Below are positions 39,791 through 48,843 of a DNA stretch of 64,000 bases, one piece after another. Below the pieces are notes generated by a model, which saw only the letters and a program-made list of their open reading frames with translations, was not told where the DNA came from and did not search any database. Each line of letters opens with the position of its first letter. Position 1 is the stretch's first letter. A program made the position numbers and the translations under genes. The DNA lies in contig CAMVLW010000001.1 in assembly GCA_947168445.1 (NCBI GenBank), positions 37,603 to 101,602 on the forward strand. Reading direction: 5' to 3'. The DNA comes from an uncultured Clostridia bacterium (GTDB taxonomy: Bacteria; Bacillota; Clostridia; Oscillospirales; Acutalibacteraceae).

Positions 39791-39830
39791 AAAAGAGCGT
39801 TCCGCATTTCGCAGAACGCTCTTATTTTTT
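39791..39830 (+). terminator. Terminator after CobW-family gene
   Basis: AAGAGCGTTC...AGAACGCTCTT then ATTTTTT. Confidence 0.88.
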
Positions 39831-39850
39831 GGCTTTATTACAGCGCTTTA

Positions 39851-40570
39851 TTACAGCGCTTTGTTAAACAAATGTCTTGCGTTGTCCATCATACGCGCCA
39901 TGTGACGCTCGCCGCATTTTTGCGTGATGGTCTGCATTGCCTCGCTGAACACATTGGGCGGGTTATGGGTCATGGAATGTGTGTCGGAGCCGAGCAAATC
40001 AATCATACCCTTGCTGATGTATTTGAGCAGCTTTCTCTTTTTGAAGAAAGAAGCCTCTTTGGTATAATTGGAAATGTTGGTCTGAATCAGCACGCCCATT
40101 TCACGCAGCATCTCAATACTTTCGGGATTGTCCATCAAGTTCGGATAACGCTCCACATGCGGCATCACGGGAATCAGCTTGTAGTTTTGCAGAAGCATAT
40201 AGAATTTTTGCAGGGTCTTTTCCGTAAAATGCGTGCCGTAGGGAAATTCCGTCAGAATATACGGAGAATTGCCGTAGGCAAGCGCGGAAAGGTCGCTGTT
40301 ATTGAACATATACTCCGTAACATAAACCTCGCAGCCCAACACAATGTTGATGTCGGCGGGAATGTACGGCATGAATTTTTCAAACGCCGCCTGCCGCTTG
40401 ACAAGATAATCCTCAAGGCTCATTTCATTGGTATAGAAATGCGGCGTCAGGCAAATGTTCGTCACGCCCTGCTTTCTCAGCTCGTCAATTAATCGCAGGC
40501 TTACTTCAACGGTTTTCGCGCCGTCGTCAAATGCCGGGAGAATGTGAGAGTGAACATCAAATAATTCCAT
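39851..40570 (-). CDS. CpsB/CapC-type tyrosine phosphatase (PHP domain)
   Basis: ELFDVHSHILPAFDDGAKTVEVSLRLIDELRKQGVTNICLTPHF, GCEVYVTE, LLGSDTHSMTHNPPN. Confidence 0.88.
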   Translation of the reverse strand: MELFDVHSHILPAFDDGAKTVEVSLRLIDELRKQGVTNICLTPHFYTNEMSLEDYLVKRQAAFEKFMPYIPADINIVLGCEVYVTEYMFNNSDLSALAYGNSPYILTEFPYGTHFTEKTLQKFYMLLQNYKLIPVMPHVERYPNLMDNPESIEMLREMGVLIQTNISNYTKEASFFKKRKLLKYISKGMIDLLGSDTHSMTHNPPNVFSEAMQTITQKCGERHMARMMDNARHLFNKAL

Positions 40571-40578
40571 AGAGCACC

Positions 40579-41649
40579 TTAAAGCTGCGCACAGACAAGA
40601 TTGCCCATTTCGTCGCAGCCGACCTTGTTCAAGCCGTCCTCATAAATATCGGGCGTGCGGTTCTCAACAAGCACCTTGGCAACCGCCGCTTCAATCGCCT
40701 CGGCAGCCTCCTGCTCATTCAGAGAATAACGCAGCATCATGGCAACGGACAGAATGGTCGCAAGCGGGTTGGCGATGTTCTGACCCGCAATGTCGGGAGC
40801 GGAGCCGTGAATCGGCTCATAAAGTCCGAGCTTGCCGCCGGAAAGACTTGCGGAAGCCAGCATACCGATAGAGCCCGCAATCATGGAAGCCTCGTCAGAG
40901 AGAATGTCACCGAAGATGTTGGAGGTAACAATGACGTCAAACTGCTTGGGGTTGCGCACAAGCTGCATAGCGCAGTTGTCAACATACATATGATTCAACT
41001 CAACCTCGGGATAGTCCTTGCTGACGCGAATGACGGTTTCTCTCCACAGGCGGGAGGATTCCAGCACGTTCGCCTTGTCAACGCTTGTCACCTTTTTGCC
41101 GCGCTTCATTGCCAAATCAAAGGCAACGCGCGCGATGCGCTCCACCTCGGCGACGGTATACATCTCGGTATCCCACGCAGCGGGCTGACCGTCAACCTCT
41201 TTTCTGCCGCGCTCGCCGAAGTAAATACCGCCTGTCAGCTCGCGGACAATCATAATGTCCATATTGTCGCCGATAATCTCGTCCTTGATCGGAGAAGCGC
41301 TTTTGAGCGGTCCGAAAATCACGGACGGACGGAGGTTCGCAAACAGACCGAGCGCGCCGCGAATACCGAGCAGACCCGCTTCGGGGCGGTTGTTGCCGGG
41401 CTGGTTATCCCACTTGGGACCGCCGACCGCACCGAGCAGCACGCTGTCGCTCGCCTTACACTTTGCAACGGTTTCTTCGGGAAGCGGAACGCCGGTTGCG
41501 TCAATCGCGCAGCCGCCGAGCAGCGCTTCGTCATAGGTCACGGTAAAGTTGAATTTTTCCGCTGCCTTGTCAAGCACCTTAACCGCCTGATTGACGATTT
41601 CGGGACCGATTCCGTCGCCCTTTAATAAGGTAATTTTGTAATTGTTCAT
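40579..41649 (-). CDS. leuB: 3-isopropylmalate dehydrogenase
   Basis: [78 protein letters not shown]. Confidence 0.97.
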   Translation of the reverse strand: MNNYKITLLKGDGIGPEIVNQAVKVLDKAAEKFNFTVTYDEALLGGCAIDATGVPLPEETVAKCKASDSVLLGAVGGPKWDNQPGNNRPEAGLLGIRGALGLFANLRPSVIFGPLKSASPIKDEIIGDNMDIMIVRELTGGIYFGERGRKEVDGQPAAWDTEMYTVAEVERIARVAFDLAMKRGKKVTSVDKANVLESSRLWRETVIRVSKDYPEVELNHMYVDNCAMQLVRNPKQFDVIVTSNIFGDILSDEASMIAGSIGMLASASLSGGKLGLYEPIHGSAPDIAGQNIANPLATILSVAMMLRYSLNEQEAAEAIEAAVAKVLVENRTPDIYEDGLNKVGCDEMGNLVCAQL

Positions 41650-41692
41650 GTTGATTAACTCCTTCTATGAAAATGTAATAAAATACAAAGCT

Positions 41693-42334
41693 TTATTGTT
41701 TCTCACTGCGCGCAAGCGGTATCCGCTGAAAAACCTCGGTCACCTTGTCGCGCTGCCACAGCATGGGAGTGACACGGAGCGAATAACCGAAGCCGTTGTC
41801 CATCGCCCACTCAAAGGGCTTTGCCTGCGGCAATCCGTAAACGGCAAGCAGCGTCATTATCACGCCGCCGTGAGTCACAATCGCGCTTTCGGTGGTACCG
41901 GTTTTCATCAAACCCTCCACGATGCTCTCAAACATGCGGCAAATCCGGCGGACAAAATCGGCGTTGCTCTCCCCTCTCGGCGGCTTAACGGCGTTGTCGC
42001 CCGCAAGCCACTTTTGAAAGTCCCCGTCGCCCTTTAACTCCTCGGCGGTTTTTCCTTCCCATTCTCCGAAATTGCACTCGCTGAGATTGGCAATCACCAA
42101 CGGATTAATATTCGGATAAAGAATTTTGCAGGTCTCGGTGCAGCGCTTCAAGGGGCTTGTGAACACCACCTGCGTAAAGGGATAGCGCATTTCGTAATCA
42201 AGCTTGCGCAGCGCCATTTTGCCCTTGTCGGACAGCGGCGGGTCGGTGGTGCCGATATATTTTCCCGCGAGCGTTTCGTCAATCGCACCGTGACGTATCA
42301 AATGAATGATATAAGATTTCATAAATCTCCTCAA
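41693..42334 (-). CDS. Histidine phosphatase (phosphoglycerate mutase superfamily)
   Basis: IIHLIRHGAIDETLAGKYIGTTDPPLSDKG, VFTSPLKRCTETC, CNFGEWEGK, VTHGGVI. Confidence 0.93.
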   Translation of the reverse strand: MRRFMKSYIIHLIRHGAIDETLAGKYIGTTDPPLSDKGKMALRKLDYEMRYPFTQVVFTSPLKRCTETCKILYPNINPLVIANLSECNFGEWEGKTAEELKGDGDFQKWLAGDNAVKPPRGESNADFVRRICRMFESIVEGLMKTGTTESAIVTHGGVIMTLLAVYGLPQAKPFEWAMDNGFGYSLRVTPMLWQRDKVTEVFQRIPLARSEKQ

Positions 42335-42433
42335 AGCATATTTACAAATGGTTGAAAATAAAATATACTATATGTTATAGAATAATCTACAACGAATCTA
42401 TTATACAATGTTTGTCAAAGGAGTGTCAAGGTT

Positions 42434-43093
42434 TTGAATAAGGATTTTCCGAGAATTATGACTTTTTTGCGCAAGGAACGCGGTTTGAGCCAAAAACAGG
42501 CGGCGGCGGATTTGGGTGTTTCGCAGGCGCTGCTCTCTCATTATGAAAAGGGAATCCGCGAGTGCGGTCTTGACTTTTTGTGCCGGGCGGCGGATTACTA
42601 TGAGGTTTCCGCCGATTATTTGCTCGGAAGAACCGTTCAACGCAGTCCTGCCGCTGTCAGCGAAATGCCCGAAGCCGACGAAATCCGCCATTTGAAGGGC
42701 GACATGGTGAACCAAATCAACCGCAGAATTCTGATGAACACCACCACCATTATCTATGACCTGCTTGCGCAGATGGGCAGCAAGCACCTGACAAACGCCG
42801 TCAGCAACTATCTGATGTGCGCCGAATATCAGGTGTTCCGCACCGTTTACAACGCGGAGAAAACAAACGAGCAAACCATGTTTTCACTCGACAAGGAGCA
42901 TTTTAAGGCGCCTGTATTTGCCGCCATGCTGTTTGATTTAGACCTGGCGCAAGCGGTGATTGAACGCGAAAACAACGCGCTCTCCCTCTCTCCCGACACG
43001 CTTTCCGGATATTTTGACAAGGGCGTTTCGTCGCTGTTTAACCTTATTCAGTTTGCGGAGCGGAATGTGCGCAATTACAACAAAACCGAGTAA
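42434..43093 (+). CDS. XRE-family helix-turn-helix regulator (TTG start)
   Basis: FLRKERGLSQKQAAADLGVSQALLSHYEKGIRECGLDFLCRAADYYEVSADYLLGR; AAAGGAG upstream. Confidence 0.92.
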   Translation: MNKDFPRIMTFLRKERGLSQKQAAADLGVSQALLSHYEKGIRECGLDFLCRAADYYEVSADYLLGRTVQRSPAAVSEMPEADEIRHLKGDMVNQINRRILMNTTTIIYDLLAQMGSKHLTNAVSNYLMCAEYQVFRTVYNAEKTNEQTMFSLDKEHFKAPVFAAMLFDLDLAQAVIERENNALSLSPDTLSGYFDKGVSSLFNLIQFAERNVRNYNKTE

Positions 43094-43100
43094 CAAGCAA

Positions 43101-43134
43101 ACGGAGCAGATTCAAAACCTGCTCCGTCCGCTTT
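43101..43134 (+). terminator. Hairpin terminator after XRE gene
   Basis: ACGGAGCAG...CTGCTCCGT, short T tail. Confidence 0.6.
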
Positions 43135-43169
43135 AAGGAGATACATTAAGAAAATGTGATGTAGGTGAA

Positions 43170-43853
43170 TTAAAGAACTCTTTCATTGACGGCGGGCATC
43201 AAAATGGAGATTTCAAGGTTGCCGTTGCGGCATCTGATGTCGTCGATAAACTTTTGCACGTCGTCCTCATTTTTGAGTTCAATCTCATAGGTGAGCTTGT
43301 AAAGGCTGCCCATGTTGGTTGTCTTGACATTGAGAAGCTTGCTGCTGTTGGTGTAATGCTTGAACAAATCGTCAAACTCATGCGCATAGTTAAGATCCTC
43401 AGGAATGGTGATGCGCAGTTCTCTGACAAAGTCGTCCTTCTCTTTGAAGTGAACAAAATTGGAAAGCACCATAATCAGGCAAACAATGATTACAAACAGC
43501 GCCGCTAAGGTTAAGTAACCCTTTGCCGTTGCCAGTCCGGTTGCCATAGCGAGGAAAATGCTGACGATTTCCTTTGCGGAGCCGGGCGCGCTGCGGAAGC
43601 GAACCAGTGAGAAGGCGCCCATTACGGCGACGCCTGCGCCGACGTTGTCGTTAACCAGCATAATCACCATCTGCACAATGACGGGGATCAGCAGCAGTGC
43701 CAGTGAAAAACTCTTGCTCTGTCTGCTCTTGACGCTTGCAGCCCACGCGATTACTGCGCCGAGCACGAGAGAAACTAAGGAACAAATGAAATAAGTAGAA
43801 GCTGTAATTTGGTCGGTGGATGAATATAACGGTGAAAAAATAGTATCAAGCAC
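43170..43853 (-). CDS. DUF4956-family membrane protein (GTG start at 43853)
   Basis: (V)LDTIFSPLYSSTDQ..., NVGAGVAVMGAFSLVRFRSAPGSAKEIVSIFLAMATGLATAKGYL; RBS GGGAGG; start overlaps VTC gene stop. Confidence 0.88.
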   Translation of the reverse strand: MLDTIFSPLYSSTDQITASTYFICSLVSLVLGAVIAWAASVKSRQSKSFSLALLLIPVIVQMVIMLVNDNVGAGVAVMGAFSLVRFRSAPGSAKEIVSIFLAMATGLATAKGYLTLAALFVIIVCLIMVLSNFVHFKEKDDFVRELRITIPEDLNYAHEFDDLFKHYTNSSKLLNVKTTNMGSLYKLTYEIELKNEDDVQKFIDDIRCRNGNLEISILMPAVNERVL

Positions 43854-44568
43854 AGTACTGACCTCCCTTGTAATGATGTTTTCTTTCTTCTGTGAGTTGA
43901 TAAGCGGTTCCGTATTTGGAGAAGGTGCCGGGGAACACGCCCATATCGGCAAGCGTTTCGGTGAGCCAGAGCGGCATGGCGCTCAGCGCCTTGATTTCCA
44001 TGATGCAGAGGTTTGCCTCAAGGATTCTTTCACCGTAATGACCCTTTGCAAGGTCAAGGTTATCGGTGCGGAACCGCACGTTGCGGTCAAAGGTGATGCG
44101 CAGCTCGTGGTCGGTTTTGCTGTAGAACGCGGTGCGGTCATACGCAATAAACATTCTGGGAGCCAGCGACTTGTAGTATTTCATTGCCCAGTCAAGCTCA
44201 CGCATAATCTGTGAGTCGTCGGGCTTGACGCCCTTGTTGATGTAATTCATTGCCTGGGTGTAATTCATTGTCTTGCGGCGCTTGTAAACCACGCCGTTAT
44301 ATTTCTTTTTCAGTTCAAGAAAAACATTGCTGTCACTCTTGGGGGTGGAGTAGCTGCGCAGTCTCAGCTTTTCCTTATACACCGGCTTTTCCATAGAGCA
44401 GCGGATCAGGCGGTAGTCGTCGGTGTCAAAATAAAGCGAGCAAACCGTGCTTTCGCCGTATTCATCCGGCTTGATATATTGCGAAATTCTTCTTAAAAAC
44501 TCTCTGCGCTGCGAAAGCGTGAGGATGTATTTCTTTTCGGTTCTTTCAAATACAGTCTGGATTTTCAT
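43846..44568 (-). CDS. VTC-domain protein (putative polyphosphate polymerase)
   Basis: FERTEKKYILTLSQRREFLRRI, STVCSLYFDTDDYRLI, EKLRLRSYSTPKSDSNVFLELKKKYNGVVYKRR, IAYDRTAF, LRITFDRNVRFR, LCIMEIKA. Confidence 0.92.
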   Translation of the reverse strand: MKIQTVFERTEKKYILTLSQRREFLRRISQYIKPDEYGESTVCSLYFDTDDYRLIRCSMEKPVYKEKLRLRSYSTPKSDSNVFLELKKKYNGVVYKRRKTMNYTQAMNYINKGVKPDDSQIMRELDWAMKYYKSLAPRMFIAYDRTAFYSKTDHELRITFDRNVRFRTDNLDLAKGHYGERILEANLCIMEIKALSAMPLWLTETLADMGVFPGTFSKYGTAYQLTEERKHHYKGGQYCA

Positions 44569-44615
44569 CTTCAGAACCCCTTTCTTATCTTCTGGCGTTA
44601 TCGTATCATCTCAAC

Positions 44616-44738
44616 CTTAAAAAAGACTTAAAAACTTAAAAAACCTTTTGATTTTTGTTTTCGCGCTTTTTTGCGTTGCTTTTGATTACGGCTTTATCAT
44701 AATGCGCCAAACTTAAAAAAGCCTTAAAATTTTTTAAA
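44616..44738. promoter_or_regulatory. Clustered CTTAAAA direct repeats with 11-bp phasing (candidate response-regulator boxes)
   Basis: CTTAAAA at 44616, 44627, 44635 and at 44712, 44723, plus near-match at 44733; lies between VTC operon and response regulator. Confidence 0.6.
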
Positions 44739-44763
44739 AAGTTATTTCAGCTTTATTTAAGAC

Positions 44764-44792
44764 TTGTGATGTAAGATTTTTATTGATATAAT
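44764..44792 (+). promoter_or_regulatory. Promoter for response regulator gene (TTGTGA, 17 nt, TATAAT)
   Basis: TTGTGA-TGTAAGATTTTTATTGA-TATAAT; GAGGAGG RBS before ATG 44819. Confidence 0.7.
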
Positions 44793-44818
44793 TAGTATAC
44801 ATTTGAGGAGGTTTTTCT

Positions 44819-45493
44819 ATGCAGATTTTGGTTGTTGAAGATGAAAGACATTTGGCGCGTGCGCTCAAACAAATTTTGACCGAACAAAAATATATGGTTG
44901 ACGTGGTTTATGACGGCAACGACGGATTGGACTACGGACTCAGCGGAATCTATGATGTGATTATTCTCGACATCATGCTGCCGTACCGCGACGGCTTTCA
45001 GGTAGCGTATGAGCTGCGCAAGAACAAAATCAACACGCCGATTCTTATGCTGACCGCCAAGGACACAATTCCCGACAAGGTGAGCGGGCTCAATAGCGGC
45101 GCTGACGATTATATGACAAAGCCCTTTGCTCCCGAAGAACTTTTGGCGAGGATCAAGGCGCTGACCCGCCGCCACGGAGAGGTGATGCTCGACGAAACCG
45201 GGTTTGGCGATTTTAACTTTAACGCCTCCACCTCTGAACTGAGCAAGGGCAGCAAATCGGTGCACCTCAACTTTAAGGAAGCGGAAATTTTGAAGCTATT
45301 GATTGCCAATCCCAACACCATTCTCTCCAAGGAGGATTTGATTACCAAGGTTTGGGGCTACGACTCCGACGCGGGCTCAAACAACGTGGAAGCGTATATC
45401 TCTTTTCTCCGCCGCAAGCTGCACTTTATCAACTCCTCCACCGAGATTAAATCCATTAAAAAGGTTGGCTACAGATTGGAGCACGGACAATGA
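44819..45493 (+). CDS. OmpR/PhoB-family response regulator
   Basis: MQILVVEDERHLARALKQILTEQ, DVIILDIMLPYRDGF, LTAKD, GADDYMTKPFAPEELLARIKAL, winged helix. Confidence 0.96.
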   Translation: MQILVVEDERHLARALKQILTEQKYMVDVVYDGNDGLDYGLSGIYDVIILDIMLPYRDGFQVAYELRKNKINTPILMLTAKDTIPDKVSGLNSGADDYMTKPFAPEELLARIKALTRRHGEVMLDETGFGDFNFNASTSELSKGSKSVHLNFKEAEILKLLIANPNTILSKEDLITKVWGYDSDAGSNNVEAYISFLRRKLHFINSSTEIKSIKKVGYRLEHGQ

Positions 45494-46761
45494 TTAACAA
45501 ACTCAGACGGCGCATTATTCTGATTAATATGGCGCTGATTGGCGTGGTGATTCTCGGCATTTTTACCACCGTCAACATCAATCTCTATTCCAATTCCGTG
45601 CATACGCTGGAGCACGGACTGAGCCAACTGCTCGACAAAGCCGGCAGATACCCCATTGACGGCGGAATACCGCCGGAGGATTTAGAGGATTTTAATAACG
45701 AAGGCAAGGGCTTCCGCTTCAAAAAAAGCGGCATGAAGGAAGAAGCGCCCATGCAAATCACCTCATACATCACCGTCACCGTTGACAGCAGCGGCAATGT
45801 TTTGGACAAGCAGGAAAGCAATGTCACGATGGACAGCGACGACCTTGCCGAGTGTATTGCGCTCGCCACCGGAAAAGACGGACAAATCAGCGAATACAGC
45901 CTGATGTATGTGACCCGGGAAGGAATCGGTGAAAAACAAATCGCCTTTGCCGACAACAGCAGCATTTATTCTTCACTGCGCAATTCGCTGCTAATCAGCT
46001 TTGTGCTGTTTCTGGCAAGCATGGGCGTGATTTTTGTCATCAGCCTGTTCTTATCCAATTTGGCGGTCAAGCCTGTAAAAAAAGCGTGGGAGCAGCAAAA
46101 GCAGTTTGTCGCGGACGCCTCTCACGAACTGAAAACGCCGCTGACGGTTATTCTCGCGAACAACAATATCATGATGTCGCACACCGAATCGCGCGTAAAG
46201 GACGAGCGGCAATGGCTGGAAAGCACGCAGGAAGAAGCCAACCACATGAAGCAGCTGATTGACGAAATGCTCTTCCTTGCCAAATCAGACGCGGGAACAG
46301 AGAAAATTCAGCTTTCCGAAGTGAATTTCAGCGAACAGGTAGAGGGCTGCACGCTCAACTTTGAACCCGTCGCCTTTGAAAAAGAGGTGCTGATTGACGC
46401 AAATATTGATGAAAATGTGATTCTCCACGGCAACAGCACACAGCTCAACCAACTGGTGCATATTCTGGTGGACAACGCCGTGAAATATGCCGACAACGGA
46501 ACGGTGATTACCGTAAAGCTGAAAAAGCAGGGCGATTATGTGCATTTCTCTGTGAACAACCACGGCAACGAAATGTCGCCGGAGGATATGGAGCATATCT
46601 TTGACCGCTTTTACCGTGCGGAAAAATCGCGCACCACCAAGGGCTACGGCTTGGGACTGAGCATTGCCCAGCGGATTGTGCAGAGCATGAACGGCAAGCT
46701 GCATGTCGAGAGCAACAAGGAAAACGGAACAACCTTCACGGCAGAGTTTAAAGCTTTATAA
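45490..46761 (+). CDS. Sensor histidine kinase
   Basis: Two TM helices around ~130-aa sensor; FVADASHELKTPLTVILANNNIM, DNAVKYADNGTVI, FDRFYRAEKSRTTKGYGLGLSIAQRIV. Confidence 0.96.
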   Translation: MINKLRRRIILINMALIGVVILGIFTTVNINLYSNSVHTLEHGLSQLLDKAGRYPIDGGIPPEDLEDFNNEGKGFRFKKSGMKEEAPMQITSYITVTVDSSGNVLDKQESNVTMDSDDLAECIALATGKDGQISEYSLMYVTREGIGEKQIAFADNSSIYSSLRNSLLISFVLFLASMGVIFVISLFLSNLAVKPVKKAWEQQKQFVADASHELKTPLTVILANNNIMMSHTESRVKDERQWLESTQEEANHMKQLIDEMLFLAKSDAGTEKIQLSEVNFSEQVEGCTLNFEPVAFEKEVLIDANIDENVILHGNSTQLNQLVHILVDNAVKYADNGTVITVKLKKQGDYVHFSVNNHGNEMSPEDMEHIFDRFYRAEKSRTTKGYGLGLSIAQRIVQSMNGKLHVESNKENGTTFTAEFKAL

Positions 46762-46762
46762 T

Positions 46763-46797
46763 GGAAAAGGCGTACCGCAAAGGCACGCCTTTTTTCT
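46763..46797 (+). terminator. Terminator after histidine kinase
   Basis: AAAAGGCGT...ACGCCTTTTTT. Confidence 0.75.
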
Positions 46798-46812
46798 ATC
46801 ATAGAATGATAT

Positions 46813-48699
46813 TCAGCTTTTTCTGCCAAACGCGTCTATCATTTCAGCGAGATAAAACTGGATTTCTGTCGCGTCGTTAATGTCAATCACGCCGTCACCG
46901 TTGACGTCGGCGGTGATTTTTTGCAATTCAGTTGCGGGATAAAGCTCCGCAACAATACGCTGGATTTCGGTTACGTCACGAATGCTGACAATACCGTCGC
47001 CGTTAACGTCGCCTATCTTATATGAGGGTTCAAATACCGCGCAAACGTAGCGCAGCGGTTCCTCGTCGCCCTCAACAACGGTAACTCCCGGCAGATAGGT
47101 AAAGCTGCTGTCGGTGGAAATGACCTCTCCCTCATATTTTTCGCCATTGCCGGGTCCCCATTCGATATTGACATGGTACCAGCCCTTGAACACATAGCCA
47201 TTGTCAGGCTTGGCGTTCACCGTGATGGAATCGCCCTTCCAAAATGGTACAACCTCGCCGATTCCGACATAATGATTGCCGTCCTTGGGCTTGATATAGC
47301 CGTCGTCATCCCATGTCGGCGTATACTGCACGGAAGCCTTGCCACCGTCGGTAATCCACACCTGAATCTGGTCGCCCTGACGTTCTATGCCGGTGTATTC
47401 AAATTTTGCGCAGATATAGGGGTATTCATACGCTTCAAAAACATAGGGATTTTCGGTTGTAATCAGCTCGTCGGTGAACATTTCTTCATAGGATGAAGCG
47501 TTGACGTCGCCCTTGTACCAGCCGATAAACCGATATTTCGGCTTCGGCGTGGCTGTTAACGTCACCTCGGCGCCCTCGGGAACGGCATAAGGCTGCGAAT
47601 AATCGCCGTCATAATCATCGCACCAAAAGTCAGTCCAACCGCCCTCTGTGGTTAAAACATGAATATAGCTCATGGGAACGCTGACATAATCCGCCTCAAG
47701 CGTCACGGTGATTTGCCATTCGTGGGAATAGCTGCCCTCTGTTATCAGGCTCTTTTCGAAATAATCGCCGTTTTCGTCATATCCGGCGTGGTCTTCGTCG
47801 TCATAATATGTCCGGACGCGGTTATCGGTTGTACTGAGAATTGAAGGGTCTGAAACCGTCAGCCGGCTGTTGGACCAATCGTCAAAGGTATTCAACCGCT
47901 CATACAGCTCGCTTTCTGCGTCCTGCAAAACTGCGCTCACCTCGTCATTATAAGGCTGTGTAAAATCCGACATCATTGTCATGCCACAGACCGTAAATAT
48001 TGTTTCTTGTTCTGTTCGCAAATCATGCAGCAGCAAAACGCCCTTGACATTCGTTGTGCTGTCATCGGAAGAATAATCTAATTGAACGGCATTTTGATGC
48101 TTCCAAACCGCCTTCACGGTAACGTCGTCATACAGGCAAAGACTGTCGCCGGGATTGTATTCAAAGCCGTTTACCTCCCAACGGTAAAAGTCTCTGCCGG
48201 TTTTTGTAAACCCGCAATCAAGCAGGGTGATCTCTCCGCCGTAATCTACCGACGTCTGCTCCATCTCGCCCTCGCCGCCGTTTGCGTCAAAGACAACGGC
48301 GCAGGGTTCGTCGGGGTCATGAGGCGTCGGGTCATCCGGCACTTCGTCAAAGGCATCCTCCTGCGCAAAGGTAACGTGCAGCGTCACGTTTTCCGCAGGC
48401 ATGGTAAAGCCGTCAACATCCTCCTCGAAAGAAGGTGTGGTATAGGTGATTTTTGTAATCTGAACATCGGCGGTGGTGACAAGCATCTCTTTCACAAACC
48501 AGCCGCTTTCCGCCGTCATGGTGACGGTCACATATTCCTCTGCTTCGGCAGGCGAAGGATTGGCGGTTACCGTTCCGTTTCCGGTGGTGACAATCTGAAT
48601 GGAATAGCTCTCACCCGCTGCACCGGCGGCAATGGTTCCCGCAGGAACCATCAGCCAAACGAGCAGCAACGCCATCATCAAGCTGAATAACCTTTTCAT
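46813..48699 (-). CDS. Secreted protein with InlB-type (Listeria-Bacteroides) repeats and C-terminal type I dockerin
   Basis: Signal peptide MKRLFSLMMALLLVWLMVPAGTIAAGA; repeats FIGWYKGD, FKGWYHVN; dockerin YKIGDVNGDGIVSIRDVTEIQRIVAEL...ADVNGDGVIDINDATEIQFYLAE. Confidence 0.88.
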   Translation of the reverse strand: MKRLFSLMMALLLVWLMVPAGTIAAGAAGESYSIQIVTTGNGTVTANPSPAEAEEYVTVTMTAESGWFVKEMLVTTADVQITKITYTTPSFEEDVDGFTMPAENVTLHVTFAQEDAFDEVPDDPTPHDPDEPCAVVFDANGGEGEMEQTSVDYGGEITLLDCGFTKTGRDFYRWEVNGFEYNPGDSLCLYDDVTVKAVWKHQNAVQLDYSSDDSTTNVKGVLLLHDLRTEQETIFTVCGMTMMSDFTQPYNDEVSAVLQDAESELYERLNTFDDWSNSRLTVSDPSILSTTDNRVRTYYDDEDHAGYDENGDYFEKSLITEGSYSHEWQITVTLEADYVSVPMSYIHVLTTEGGWTDFWCDDYDGDYSQPYAVPEGAEVTLTATPKPKYRFIGWYKGDVNASSYEEMFTDELITTENPYVFEAYEYPYICAKFEYTGIERQGDQIQVWITDGGKASVQYTPTWDDDGYIKPKDGNHYVGIGEVVPFWKGDSITVNAKPDNGYVFKGWYHVNIEWGPGNGEKYEGEVISTDSSFTYLPGVTVVEGDEEPLRYVCAVFEPSYKIGDVNGDGIVSIRDVTEIQRIVAELYPATELQKITADVNGDGVIDINDATEIQFYLAEMIDAFGRKS

Positions 48700-48747
48700 T
48701 GTTTTGCACTTCCTTGCTTTTGATATAAGTATAGTATACAAGCAAAA

Positions 48748-48781
48748 TACCTACCCGAACAGGATAGTTTTCGGGTAGGTA
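48748..48781. promoter_or_regulatory. 12-bp-arm perfect inverted repeat between luxR-type and dockerin genes (operator or terminator)
   Basis: TACCTACCCGAA-CAGGATAGTT-TTCGGGTAGGTA. Confidence 0.6.
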
Positions 48782-48843
48782 CGGGCAAAACAAGGGTAGT
48801 TTTCGGTATTTTCAGGGATTATCATTCTAAAAAAGAATCATCA

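Noticed and set aside
39160-39807. Minus-strand 215-aa Val/Met-rich ORF
   Set aside because: Antisense of the His/Asp-rich CobW linker; composition explained by complement of CAC/CAT/GAC/GAT codons.
42335-42433. AT-rich intergenic region as a replication origin or small RNA
   Set aside because: Explained adequately by divergent promoters for the histidine phosphatase and XRE genes; no DnaA-box cluster seen.
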